DNA from: Apoda limacodes
Taxonomy: Eukaryota > Arthropoda > Insecta > Lepidoptera > Limacodidae
NCBI GenBank assembly: GCA_946406115.1
Contig: OX291551.1
Coordinates: 29,805,381-29,869,380, forward strand
Reading direction: 5' to 3'
DNA length: 64,000 nucleotides
Made by a program: the position numbers and the translations under genes. The notes beneath the pieces were generated by a model, which was given only the letters and a program-made list of their open reading frames with translations, was not told the DNA's origin and did not search any database. Below are positions 37,701-51,814 of the stretch, piece by piece (the first letter of the stretch is position 1; each line of letters begins with the position of its first letter).

Positions 37701-40700
37701 TAATCCGTGGTCCGAGGCCAATGTATATTAAATATGTTCATGTACTAGTAAAATATATATTTTTCGCATGATTACACCATTCCCTCAATTTTTTTTTATG
37801 CCAGTCAAAAACAATCTGCAATATTTTTATCTAAACATTTTTATCATGGCTTACAATTTTCTAGAATAAATTAGATTATACTTTACACCTGTATTTAAAG
37901 ATAATATTCTGAATTTTTTAGGTACTAAAAATACACATGATTTTGTTTGTAGTCTTAAACCTCACCACGTAGAGGGGGAGAGGGGGGGGGTTAAAAAATG
38001 GTAAAAAAAACCTCACGTGATTCATGGATGGCCCCTTTATTTAAGATAAATATTTCTTTAACATTTTTAGAGCCTTATTTATTTTTATTATTAATAATTG
38101 GCAATTATTGTTGATAAATAAATTACTCGTACGTTCCTCTAAAACAACTGGGTTTACTACTTATTTAACTCAACGGTTTTCGAATCCTACCACTTTTGAG
38201 AATCACGCTTGGACATTAGATTTATATTCTTTCTCATTTGTTTGAGTGATTGCGGATGAGGCTTCGAAGTTTCCTAGAACATTTTATTTCTTATTAATAT
38301 ATTTATATTTTAAAATTACAGCGATAATTACTTATATTTTTTGGATCCCCTTTTTTGTATAGTAGTATAATTTCTGACTCAGACCACTGCTTTGGGGAAG
38401 AGCCGGTTTCCCAAATCATGTTAAATAGTTGTGCCAAATGAATTACCAGATAGCCTTTTGCTGCTTTTATTTCTTCGTTTGTTATTTGATCAGGACCTGG
38501 ATATTTCTCTATTTTTAATCTATTTATTTTTCTCATAATTTAAGTCTCATCGATCCTACTTATCATTCTATCCATCATTTGCTATTTGCGAGTTATATAG
38601 GGCATTCCTTCTGAACCGCGTTGCAATTTAATAGTAAAACCTCATTTTAGCACCAACTACCCGTTCCGTTTAAGCGCATCAGATAATTTCAGCGGCGCTA
38701 TTATTGCCCAAACAAAACGCGTTTCGCGTCCTATCTTGACAATTCCGTGCGTGTATATGTTTGAGTATTTTATTTTGATTTTTTATAGATAATACCAAAG
38801 ATAAAGAGTTCATAATGCGAAAAAAAACAACGTTATAACTATTTTTCTCCAAGGATTTACTTTCACATTTGACAGCTGTCAAAAAGTAGCGCAAAATATC
38901 CACCTTCCGAGATGGGTTTTTGGTAGCAACATTTCGTAGCAAAATCGCTCAGAGGAAACGCTTAAAGTCAACATTCGATTTTGTTACCAAAAGCATGAAA
39001 CGCAAACCGCTAACAATTTATGGAAAAAGTAGTCAGATGGAACGCCCTAATAGTTGGTTCAGCTTTTCAAATATGGTGCGCTGTACAAATCTTTATGAAA
39101 AATTGTTGCTATGACAATAATTTATGCTGTATTAGGTTGAGTATAGTACTAGGAAATTCTCAAGAACTGATATTTCTACGTTTAGACAAGTAGGTCAAAA
39201 ACTAAAGTAAAGTCCAGTAAGAAAATATGTCCAGTTTTTCGGTTACCGTTTCGGATAAAAGAAATAGATGACCGTAGAAGAACAGGGTAGTGTAACAATT
39301 CTGTTTATTTCTATGACTCGAGAGCCAAAAAAAAATATCAACTCTTACTTGTTGCTAATTGAATGAAAACTGTATTTATTTAAGGATGCCAGCATTACGC
39401 CATCTCCAGGTAGTGTTAGCTCCACTGTAGTGTTGCTAAATTAATTGGGTAATTTACGTATAGACTCAATTTTATTGTAGGCTAATTAAAAATAGAATAA
39501 ATCTAATAATGACAAGTAACACGTCGTGCCGAATAATATTGAAAATTTTACACAACAATAAAAGTATTATTGAGCAGAGACGATGCAGGCCATACTATTA
39601 AGGTCTCCTGGTAGTAGCGTCAAACGGAAGTAAGTCAATTGCACAACTATTATTTAAAAAATATAAGTACCTAATAACTCGTATTGTGTACATCTAAATC
39701 GATGCCGATCAATTGTATTTTTAGTATTTTCCGGGCGCGTGAGCTCGTCCAGTGGTTTCTTGGCCAGTTCTGCGGGCGCTCCGTCCTCAGGGCCGGCGGC
39801 GTCCATCCCTGAGACTCTGTTTACGACGTGGACGGGTGCGCCCCTGACGAGCCGCCACAGGGGCCTGCCGCCCGCGCTCTACCTGCTCGGGGGGCCTCCT
39901 GTGCTGATGTACCTGTTTGCAAGGGTCAGTCCACCAATCATAACATCGTGCTTAATATATAATACAACTATATTAATGTAGAACCATGAGTTAATCTTGT
40001 TTTGGAAGTCAAGGATCTAGAATAAGCTACCAGTTTCTCATGGTACGTTTCAAAGTGTGTATATTTTTTTCACTTATATAAAATGGATAGTAATAAAGTC
40101 AAAGAATGGTTAACCACTTTTCTAACCATCAAAGATATGTATCAATGCTTTATACCAATTAAAAGAAAAACAAGACGTCTGTTTACATTATAACTTTGTG
40201 ATATTAAAACCTAAACTCCTGTGCTGCTGCGCACGCTGAACATTGGGCGCTTAATTTTTACTAGAAGCGGAGAAACGACCTACTTTGAAGTCAAAAAATT
40301 AAAATTAAGTCGTATTTTTCATTTCGATCTAAAAAGATCTTCCTGTTTTGATTATGTTTTGAATAAAATTAGGCATATGTTTGTTTATGATTTTTTGTAT
40401 TTCACATTTTTTAAACGTCTAAAATACTGACTGTAAAACGCTACTTAAGGGCAAAGGGTATACAGTGAAATTATTTTTTAATAAGATTTTTATTACCTAA
40501 AAGTTTTATTTTCATTTCACTTATATTCTTGAATAAAGATACAGGGTCCATCCGGAAGAAGTCGCAAGCGTCGGCTAGTATTATATATGATAGAAAACTA
40601 TCACATAATAGTATTATAAATCTAATAGTGAAAAATGAACTTGGTTCTGGCGGTATTAACAAAGTTGGTATTTTTGCTTGGTGATAATTTTAGTCCTGGA

Positions 40701-43700
40701 CATAGGCTAGTTATAGTCCCGTGATGACAAGCTCCTGTCGAAGTAGCATGCACTTCTCTACAGTCAGAATACTATTTGAGTAAGCCAGCACAGACCAGAT
40801 TTTTTTGGGGTAGTTAGACTATGTCCAGTCTTTCGCAGGGTACACCAACCCAAGACGAGTTATAAAGAAAACAATGATATATTCCAGGTAGTGGAAGTGT
40901 CAGGCAGCGCGCAGGAGCAGGCGCTGGCACTGGGAATCCTGCTGCGTGCGAGTCGCGCCGACGGTCGGCTCTACGCGCAGCTCTACGGGGACTCATCGCT
41001 CGACATGTTACACACCGTGTTCTCCTCACCTCTCTGCAAACTGTCTTCGCATCTGCTTAAGGTCTAATCATCAACTCCATCGTCTCCTTTCTCCTCTTCC
41101 TAAATACATATGTGACCATATTCTTGTTCCAAGTAGGTTTTTGCACTTTCCGTTTAGTGTTTTTATGCATAGCAGATGGGTTAGCAAATACAGGCAGCCT
41201 AAATCCCTCGAGGAACTCACACAGTAGCCTACCATAACCTTACATGCTGCCTAGATAGTCTTCTAGGTTCTGTGGAGACTGCGGTCTGAAATTTGCAGTA
41301 TAGGAAGGCTATCCACCAAGCGGGCTGCATGACGAACTAGAGTAAAATTGCTGCGTGTAAGCGGCTTGAACGTTTGAACTATCGAGAACTAGATCAAGTG
41401 TCTCGTTGCTCACATGATGATGATAAATCGCTTCCGTTCTAGTTTTTCAGATCACTGGGTCACACATCAGTAATGACTGACTCACGGCGCGATGTCACAC
41501 ACTGTTTCCTTTTTATGTTAGGACCGTCCAGAAACTTAATATCATTTTGCATTTATGTTCTTTGTTGACAAATACCGTTATATTATTTTGAAGCATTTAG
41601 AGAATGGCTGTAGATTATAGAATATCAAAAAGTTGATTTACATGATCTGATGTGATACATTAGATGTGATGAGGGTGACTCGGTATTTCTTCTAACAAAA
41701 CCGTTTTTTTAGCTTATGATCTGAAACTCTATTCTATTTTATTTTTTTTCGCAACACTACTCATTATTTCAGTTTATGGCTTTAATAAAGGAATATTATT
41801 TTAACTCAGTCAAAGTTTTGCAGACGGTGTTAGACGAAGCGAGCAGCAGTCCGATCCTGTCCTGCTGCGGGAATGTCGTGCAGGTGCTGGCGCGTTCCGA
41901 CAGCGTGCTGCTCGAGCCCGTGCTGTTGGTGTTCCTTGTCAAAGCCTGGAGACATCTCGATCCTCCTCAGGTATACTGTGGCTACCAATTATACGATATG
42001 AGAATTATACGCTTGATTAGAAGACACTGCATTATTTTATTGACTTGTTTTACCTTTACACGAAATCGAGTACAGGTGAAATGGGAGGTGGAAAGTGGAG
42101 AGGGTGAGAAGGAATGTGGCGCGGGTAGCCTATGGGCGTTGCTGCTGCGTTGCACGCGCGTGTGGCTGCGGCCCGATCACCCGCGGCATGCCTTTAACCA
42201 CTATCAGCTGAGCCGCGTCGACCTGCTGCGGCATCTTCTCACCGCCTGCAAGGTAACATCGCATCATCCCACTACATAACTGTAAAGCAAATTTGAAATG
42301 ATAAACATTTATGTGTGCTTTGCAGGAGAGGTTTCTAAACTCTGAGTGCGGCCCGCTGGAGGCAAGTGCGAGCGCCAGCCTAGTGGAGCTGGTACGCGCG
42401 TTACTGGCCGAGCCGCCGCTGCTGTGTCACCTCGCGCTGCTCTGCGATTTTCTACTTCTCATGCACCAGGTCACACTTGTAACATTAATTTTCATCTGGA
42501 TTCTGGTTATTTGTATCAATTTCTGACGTAACTTGTACACTATCGTTGCAGGCGAGCGACACTTTTGTGACGCACTCGCGTGCCAATTTCCATTTTCTGC
42601 TGACCCCGGAGACGCCGGAGGCGAACGATTTCAATTTGCTGAACTTCATGAACAAACGCAAAGATTCCAGACGAGTCAAGCGAAAATCTCGGTCGGGATC
42701 AATGAGTTCCAGTGTAGCTGCCGAGGATCCCGGCATTGAACACAGTCTGATCGCCCTCAAAGAGCTTAACTACAATCGCGATGCTCCGGGGGACATGATG
42801 GATGCTGAGAGCAGCCTGGATTCCACCAAACAGCTAAAAGGACTCATTAATGCTCAGATCAAGGAGGGCAGGTCAGTAAATTTTTTGATCAAGGTAAATA
42901 CAGCTTGTTTCTCACAGTACCTTGCTCTTGTATAGAGTCAATGTGCATTTCAGATGTTCGTCTGAACTGAGAAGTTTACCATCCCACATCTAAATATCAC
43001 GATATCGTCCACAATATTATCCCAAAAAAAGTGTGTCAGAGCAGATATGAATAAACCTAGACCCATAAGGCTATAGGCAAATTTATTAACAGTGTACATA
43101 AATATAATATCGGAACGGTTGACTTACCGGTTGGTAAAAGCTTACTCTGCCCGCAATTTATAACTACAGTGTGATTGATTGCCTTATTTTTTTTATTAAT
43201 ATTTTTTACAGTTGTATGGAAAACAAGTATACGGCCCCACTTATAGCATCTTGTGAGGATGAATTCCCAATCGTTGGCGAGTGTTGTAGCGATAATTCGC
43301 TACAATTCGAAATATTTTTTTAAAAAAAGAACGTAACTCAATACTAAGTATCAATAACTTAAAAAATCATGCAATAACGATGCTGATTGAATATGATAGT
43401 TTATTAGTGACGTTAAGAAAATTTACGAATTACGATTAACTGATTATGACATTTCGCTTGTCTGGAAGTAACCAGTGAATATAAACGAAGCGTCAGACCC
43501 CGGTGAACCCTTTTTTCTTCCTGGAGCGAGTTGGCCATCACTCATCGGATATATTTTCTTAATCCTGTACAAAAGAAAAAATAATCCTCCTCTCCTGGAA
43601 AGAAGAAATAATTCTTGTGCTCGTTCCTGATTAAAACGGGATTCGTAGCTGGACAAAAAAACCTCCTGGTTCGTCAGTCGAGAACAACAGAGAATTAATA

Positions 43701-46700
43701 AAATAGCAATTGAACCACAACATACCACTAGCGCTAGTTCGATCATTTTACTGAAAACCAAATAGGTCGCTGCAGTTCCTTACGAGACTGCTCAACCAGG
43801 AGAAAGATAAGTCGTCCGCTATCACCAACAAAGACAAAAGATTTTTATTTTACCTCTTCTATCTTGTTCAATACAACCATTTTAAATTCTATTTCTTCTT
43901 TTCTTTTTGTTTAACACGCCTCTGGAATCGAACCCACGAACTACAGAAGGAGGCCGTAACAGTGTTGGAATCATTTTTAACTATTCTTTACATTGCACAA
44001 GGCATTACACAAGCCGTAGAATGTCGAGAGGCAAAAGTCTCTCCTTAGAAATAAAGGATCGTCGATTATTCTAGTAGTTCGTCATTAAACCGAATCAAAG
44101 GGGTCTAGTATGGATCTAGGTGCATCTATTCAGAGAGCAGAACTTTATACCGAAATATATAAACAGAACTTTTGGAGGCGCATGTCACAAAACAACCTGA
44201 CAGGCTGATTCCGTCTTAGCCGATGCTAACTAGCTAGTTATAAGATATTATGATCGGTAGACGTAGCACGTACGATACATGCTTTGTGGGTTTGTCTTAT
44301 CACCTAATCGAATTCCTATTTAAGAATTCTATGAAAAATGTATATACACACACAACACTAATAATACAAAAAAGTAAAAATAATGTAAGTCTGGCTTGTG
44401 TGTGGGTCATCCGTGGATGGCATCGTGTCAAAATAATGTAAGTCTGGCCTGTGGGTATCCATGGAGTGGATGGCATTCTGTCAAAATCTTTTTCCCAGGG
44501 TTAAATAAAATAAAAGATCTTAATGAGTCCGTTAATTAAATTTATTATCGTTTATAATGCTACCACTTTTTACAGTTAAATATTACAATTTTCTAAATTT
44601 CCATAAGCAATTAAAATTTTCGGTAATTTTCCCAAATTACCGAACTTTTGTATTTTCTCGTCGACTGTACCGCAAATGTTTTACGGATATCTATCGTAAT
44701 ATGGTGTAAATATGCGAAGGACATATATTTCGAAGTAAAGTTATTCATACTGTGATTCTGTCCAGCAAAATCAAAACCTTCGCCGGCTTTTGAAAATCTT
44801 TAAAATTATATTCAATAAGGCGAAGTTGACGATCCCGTCGTATCGAGGAAAATAACCTCACAATTATTAAGTATAAATTTAGTACCTGCAGTTTAGGGTT
44901 TGTGGATAACCCCTAGAACCCAAAAAAATAAGTAAAAGTAGAATATTTTAGGTACTACGTTATTCCCCCAACATAAAATATTATCTTGATGTTCGTTATT
45001 CTTTATTAAATCCAAACTATACTTATATGTTTTGTTTTTCGCTACGCTTTTCACGTCCTAGCTCAATTTTACAATTTCCAAACTGATTTTACATCTTTAC
45101 TTTTTCTATACCTCAGTTTTTCAAATATCAAATTTTAAAGTCAACCGGTATGTCAGAGTAAATAAGTTTTACATTTCTTGCATGGATATAGAAATTACAA
45201 TAAATTTCGGAATTAATCACGCAAAAGGAGAACTAAAGCTATTTACAGACTAAAAATTACATATCATAACAAATCACTTGCTACAATCCAAATTCAGGTG
45301 TAATCACGTCAGCAGAACCACGTTATCACTAAATTAAAAATAATAAAACGGGATTAAAGGCGTTGTTATTTGGCAAAATACCTTTTTCCCAACGTTTCGG
45401 CTGGGTTACACCAGCCTTGGTCACGGGTAGACTGGCGGTACGCGGTGTCATCGGCTTCGAGTGGAGGCGTCCTGTTGAACTACCCCTCCCCTTACTTTGT
45501 CTTTATACTTGTCATAATTGGATGGGTGGATAAACCACTGGATTGAGCTCCACCAGCCTAAGGTATTGGCCACCGATCGCCAATATTACCGTAGATTGGT
45601 ACGCGAAACGATTGAAATAAAAAAAGGATTAGAACTTCAATCGTGAGGATGAATACAAACTGTCGCCTGCATGGAATCCAGTCATAGGAAAATACGGCTC
45701 TCGAGTTTTACCAACGAACGCACCCGAGGACCCCGTTAGTGTTGTGTGTAGTGATTATGACAAGTATAAAGACAAAGTGAGGGTAGTTCAACAGGATGCG
45801 CACCGCGCATCGCTAGTCTACCCGTGACCAAGGCTGGTGTGACCCAGCCGAAACATCAGGAAAAAGGTATTTTGCAATATAACGACGTTATATTTCATTT
45901 CATCCCGTTTTATTATATTTTAGTAATGGAACACGTAAATCTAAAAACTCACGTTATCACTAGTTTTAGTATATATATTTAGCGTAAGGGAAAATCACAG
46001 ACTAATCAGCATTGAGGTCTGTGAGCAATCGCGTGTTTGACTTGACTGACTGTATTTGCGACGCCAATAAACCATAGGCACGCTATCTCGCACACATAAG
46101 CAAATATCAACCGTGTTGTTATCAAAACGGGAAGCTACAACCGGAGCTCGCTTCTGTGAAATGTGGTATCATATAGAGGCAAAAACTTAACCACGCACTT
46201 AGTCATGAGTATGACGTTTCAAGGGGAAGAGGGGTCGTACATTAGGGCGGGACTATATACCGTATATGAATAGACTTAAAAGGGTTACAAAAAATAAAGA
46301 GTATTTGTGTAGCAATACTGCTACCACCGACATTGGTTTCCCAAACAAAGCTGCCTCTGAAATCAGATTATTTATTTTACTGCAGAAAACACAGCAGATC
46401 TTCAACCTCAGAAAACTCCGAGTCTACCGTCGGTAAGTTGTTTTAGTGATTACGATATATTCTTTTTGTGAACATAATTGTTTAAAATTTTGTCCTATTA
46501 CTGGTTTACTAAAAGGTGAGAGTGGGGGCGGCGAGGAAACGACACATGACGGGTTGACGTCACGAAACGGGATGTCGGCGCGAGACGATGTGACTTCACA
46601 GGAAGGTGTGACAGCACGTGACGAGGTGAGCGTCGCACTGTCTGAGTATATCGTGGTTGAACCGGAAGACGTTCACCATACCACCGTCGAGATGTACTCC

Positions 46701-49700
46701 AGCGGGATCCTCGAACAGGTTTCTCACCACTTTTCACTAGTATGTCAACGCTTTAGTTCTGCTCCAGGTGTATTTTAGTAGCTTTTTATACAAACATAAT
46801 ACATTCTTATATTGTAGTGTTGTCCGTGTTGAATAGTGGACTAGAGTGTGTAGTATATAATAATAATAATGTTGTGCAGAAGGTGGTGCGTGCGGGCGCG
46901 GGTGGGTCCTGGGCGGGTGAGGGGCTGCTCTTGCTACTGCGGGACGCTATCGGCACGCTGCCTGACCACGTGCTGCACCAGGTAACCGCCACGTCCCCTT
47001 CAACAGTCTGGTCTTTTTTCACCTATATTGTTATTTATATGCAGAGGTGGAGGTGTAACTAAGCATATATTTCCTACTTGACAAGTACTTCTTATAACGT
47101 AAAACGGAAGGTAGAGGGTGCAGTTAGTGCTGAACTGTTATGTTTGTTATGTCGAACCGTATGTATAAATTCATCATTAATGTTCCAGGCTGGCATGGGT
47201 GCGATCCAAGCAGAAAGCTTGCTGGTGCTCGCGAACCACCAGAGCGCCGAGGTGCGCGCGGCCGTGGTGCGCGTGGTTGCCGCGCTGCAGAGACGCGCGC
47301 CCGCTGACTTAGCGCGTCGGCTGCGCTCGCACCTCTACCTGCATCTTGCTAACCAGGTACTAGCACATACACAACACGGCGGATACCGTACGAACCCAAG
47401 GGCTAACTAACGCGCTTGGTACTATGGTGTTAAAAAAGAGTACGGTGCATATGGAGCGGAAATACAAATATAGTTATACCTAGTTTCATGTCAGTATTTA
47501 AGCTATTTCCTGTTTTCATATTTTACCTGATTTTAGTACTTTTAAGTACTATTGTGTGGCTCTCACTCTTCGGCCGTGCCATTTCTTGGCAAAACAAGGC
47601 CAAATACCTCGGTGTGACCCTGGATAGGCGTTTGAACTCCCGCGATCATACCACAATAATTTGAGACCAAGCCGCTTTTGTCCTCGGTCGTCTATATCTC
47701 TATCTATGATAAGCAAGTACAGTAAGATATCGCTTAGAAATAAGTTGACCCTTTACGTCACTTGCATCCGCCCCATACTAGCATATGCTAGCGTCGTCTA
47801 TGCGTTGTCTAAACGCAAACTCCAGACTCTCCAAAACCACTTCCTCAGAGCGGCCTCCGGAGCCTCCTGGTACGTCCGGAATGCGGCCTCGGCACGTACT
47901 AACGGCCCCAGACGATGATCTCGCTATCCGGATTCTATAGTGCTTTGGAGTACTATTGTAGGGTTTGATTGTATCTGAGCGAAGTTTGACGTTGCCGTGG
48001 GGTTTCTTCTCTGTCACACTAACGAAATTACCTCCCACCATGACCCGGGCAGAAGCTCAGGGGTGATAACCACCCCCGGTGAAATTGAAGGGAAACGTAC
48101 TTATCAGGCCCCTGTATGGTCAATATGAAGAATAAAAATAATAGAATAAAAATGAAAATAAAAATTAAAACGAGGTAAGCGCACAAAATAAAAATAGAAC
48201 AAAAACAAATCGAGCAATACAAATTAAAATAAAATAAAAACAAAACAACGAAATAAAAACGAAGCAAAAACAAACTAAAAATGAACTAAAAACAAACTAA
48301 AAACAAACTAAAAACGAACTAAGGATAAAAAGCAAATAAAAACGAAATAATATAAAAAGCGGAATAAAATCAAAGTAGTAGTGAAATAAAAGGAAGGAGG
48401 CGGGTGAGTAGGTAAGTGGGTGAATAAATAAAATTATTCACTCCTAGGGATGAGCTCTCGGGGGAGAGAACGACCTTCAGGTGGACGGGCGTGTAACGGG
48501 ACGTTTGACGTTGCGCCATATATTCGATAATACAAACAAACAGAAAATAAGAAAGTACTTCATAACCGTCTCAGTGCGTTTCTCGAGTCTATAAACTGTC
48601 TCTTTAAAAAACAATATGGCTTTAGACCTAAATCTAACACCTCGCTGCAGCTATTGATCTTAAAAAAAAAAAACTTAGTATTGATAAAAAGGAGATAAAT
48701 TTAGACATATTTATGGATTTAAAAAATCGCGCATGTAGGGTTCCGTATAATCTATAAAAATTAAATGTTTTTTTTATTTTTACATTTGAGTTAATTGAAT
48801 GAAAGGTAAATTATGGTTAAGAATTAATGACGCATTAAAAAAAGTACTTATTAGATCTCGTTCAAACCAAATTTCTAAAACTATCTATGAGACAGATGAC
48901 GCAAATATCGCAACAAATAACCTTGTAACAGCAATACAAGGTGCTTTTGATGAAAATTCAACGACTGTCCATCTTTCAAATCGCAAAAAAATCATAAAAC
49001 CATGGATAACACCGGGCCTGCTACGTTGTATTCGCCACCGAGACATGTTTAAAAAGCTAAAAAGTGATCCGAATAACAAAATTCTAAGTACTAGCTTTAA
49101 GCGTTACAGAAAATATTGCAATCAAGTACTTAAATCCGTTAAACAAAGCTATGAATCTCAAAAATTACCGTCGGCAGGAAGAGACAACAAAAAGTTATGG
49201 AACACTATCAAAAGTCTTACAAACACAAAGAAAGAAAGAATCACACCCTCTGAATTGCTGCCCCCTTTAATACCACCAGAATTATCGGTCAACAATGTAA
49301 ACGAGTACCTCGCTAACATTGGTAGAAACCTAGCTGAGCAGTCACAAGCTAGTTCCAGATCACCTAACCTTAACGCTATACCAACAGCAAAATCTACAGT
49401 ATTAGACTCTTTTGTACTTACGTAAACACGGACGAAACTGAAGTGGATCTCTTACTATCACAATGCAAAAAAGATAATATAGCTGGTTGGGATCGAATAC
49501 CCAACAAAATATTCAGAACTTACAAAAGCATATTAATTCCACCAGTAACTCATATCTTTAATTTATGCCTTGCCAGTGGCATATTTCCTTCTGTTTTCAA
49601 AAAGTCACTGGTCCATCCGATTTACAAGAAGGGGGACAGACACTGTGTCACAAATTATAGACCAATTTCTATCTTGCCAGCCTTATCCAAAATATTAGAA

Positions 49701-51783
49701 AAAACTATGAATATCAGACTTACCAACTACCTAGAAAAGCTACTATTATCGCTCTTCCAGTTTGGATTTCGTAAAAATCCACATCTGATGCAGTTCATGA
49801 AATGACTGATTATATTGTTAGAAATCTAGATGGCAGACAAAAATGTTTGTCTATTTTCTTGGACCTGACTAAGGCATTTGACACTGTCTCTGTTCCCATA
49901 CTTCTTCAGAAACTTGAAGAGCTGGGTATTCGAGGAAATCAACTCAACTCATTCCGAGATTACTTATCAGAAAGATCACAATGTGTGAAAATTGACGGTT
50001 ATCTAAGTTCTGATTTGCCAGTAACGTATGGAGTCCCTCAAGGCAGTATTCTTCCCCACACTTTTCCTAGTTTACATAAATGACCTTTTTTCGGTAGACA
50101 ACATTCATGGAAAAATAATTGCATATTCTGACGACACCACAATCATCTTTACAGGAGTAATTGGGAAAGAGTGTATAAAATAGCACAAGAAGGAATAAAC
50201 ACAGTAAGCCGGTGGCTATCACAAAACCTTCTAACTTTGAACGTAAAAAAAAAAGTGTGTGTCCCTTTTTTTCTAACTAATAAGTCTCAGCCATCTAACC
50301 TTAAAATAGTTATACATAATAATCAATGTCAGAATTTACCACACTGTTCATATACTGTTCTTGCTCAAAGTTGTAAAATTAAATATCTTGGAATATCTAT
50401 TGATCAAAACCTTAACTTTCGGTCGCACATTGAGTTATTATGCACGAGATTGCGAAAACTTATATTTACATTTAAATTACTTTGAAATATTGCAAATAAA
50501 CCATTATTAAAAAAAGGATACTGTGCTCTAGTGCAAAGTGTACTAGTATACTGCATAAGTTGGTGGGGTGGGGCGTCTTAAAGCATTATGATAGCTCTTG
50601 AGAGAACTTAAAGAATGATCTTAAAATTCGACTCTTTTAAACTTTGGTTATTTTCAACAACACTGCTTTATAAATCTTGTGAGTAACTAACTGTCAGACA
50701 ACTCTTCATATCCAGCATTATTTTAAAACAGCACTCAGTATCTTATTTTAATCAAAACATGTCTCTCATACGAAGAAGTTACGCAGTTAATATACTTCAA
50801 TCATTCAAAAAACAGTTCACCAACAGATTTTATTGTTTTCTCGGATCTTACCTATATAACAAAATAAACAAAATTTTAAATATCTCCAAATTATCACGCT
50901 ACAATTGTAAGCAGAAACTTAACGAATGGTTACGCTCATGAGGATACAGAAAAACTTCTTAGAATCTCTCAATAAATTATACCTCCTCTTAACTTGGACC
51001 ATACACCAACGCACCAATACCTTACCTCACACACACTAACGAAAGTAAGTATCCTTCACCATCCATCCTCACTGTCAGAACACTTACACCGTCCCGCCGC
51101 ATACACAACATACACACCATGGACACACACACACACCCACACACTTGCACACAAACAAACATACACACACGCATACACACTTTTACACACACGCAACACA
51201 CATAAACGTACGCAACACCATTCCCGTTTAAGATTAAATAAATTAGTCTGGTTCCTGATACACAGGATTTTACCTTTATTGGGAACCAGGGTTTATCAAA
51301 TGTAAGTTACGCTAGCATATAAATTTATAGACAAGTTTATACCTACTATTTTACTTGTATTTTGTATTCTATCTTCCATCTGTGTCTGTAATGTGCTTCA
51401 ATTTTTACAATAAAGAATTATTATATACCTCGCTGCAGCTATTGATCTAAAAAACTTAGCATTGATAAAAAGGAGATAAATTTAGACATATTTATGGATT
51501 TAAAATATCACGCATGTAGGGTTCCGTATTATCTATAAAAATTAAATGTTTTTTTATTTTTACATTTGAGTTGATTGAATGAAAGGTAAATTATGGTTTA
51601 GAATTAATGACGCATTAAAAAACGCGTTCGTTCTAACCAATTTTCGGTGGAAGTTTGCATGGATTGTACATCATAAATTTTTTTACACACATTTTACCAC
51701 TTTGGAAGTGTCTCTCGCGCAAACTATTCAGTTTAGAAACAAAGTATATTAGAAACCTCCATATCATTTCTGAAGACCTATCC

Positions 51784-51814
<31 letters not shown>

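Larger units (their letters stand above)
36031..38035. mobile_element. DNA transposon with GGGGCCGTCCAT termini, interrupted by a LINE
   Basis: The left end GGGGCCGTCCATTAATCACG plus 'tgagg' mirrors the right end (reverse complement GGGGCCATCCATGAATCACG plus 'tgagg'). Both ends abut TTA-rich DNA (CTTA / TTTA). G-rich tracts lie just inside each end. Between them are a short ORF start at 36228 (MPKLDDLFKDLFAEYKKG), further coding-like text and a C-terminal piece ending SNPWSEANVY at 37728. I cannot assign the superfamily with confidence. Confidence 0.75.
45332..45949 (+). mobile_element. Penelope-like element remnant with inverted arms
   Basis: It is flanked by a 13-bp direct repeat CACGTTATCACTA (45319-45331 and 45950-45962). 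Its arms are inverted: 'taataaaacgggat' and 'cctttttcc...gtttcggctggg' at left are repeated in reverse complement at right, including 'gtctttatacttgtcataat'. The centre encodes the end of a Penelope ORF. Penelope-like elements commonly carry terminal repeats with a partial inverted 5' copy, which fits this layout. Confidence 0.82.

Noticed and set aside
43900..43990. tRNA or SINE on the minus strand around 'gggttcgattcc'
   Set aside because: Only a B-box-like string is seen; no A box at the right distance.
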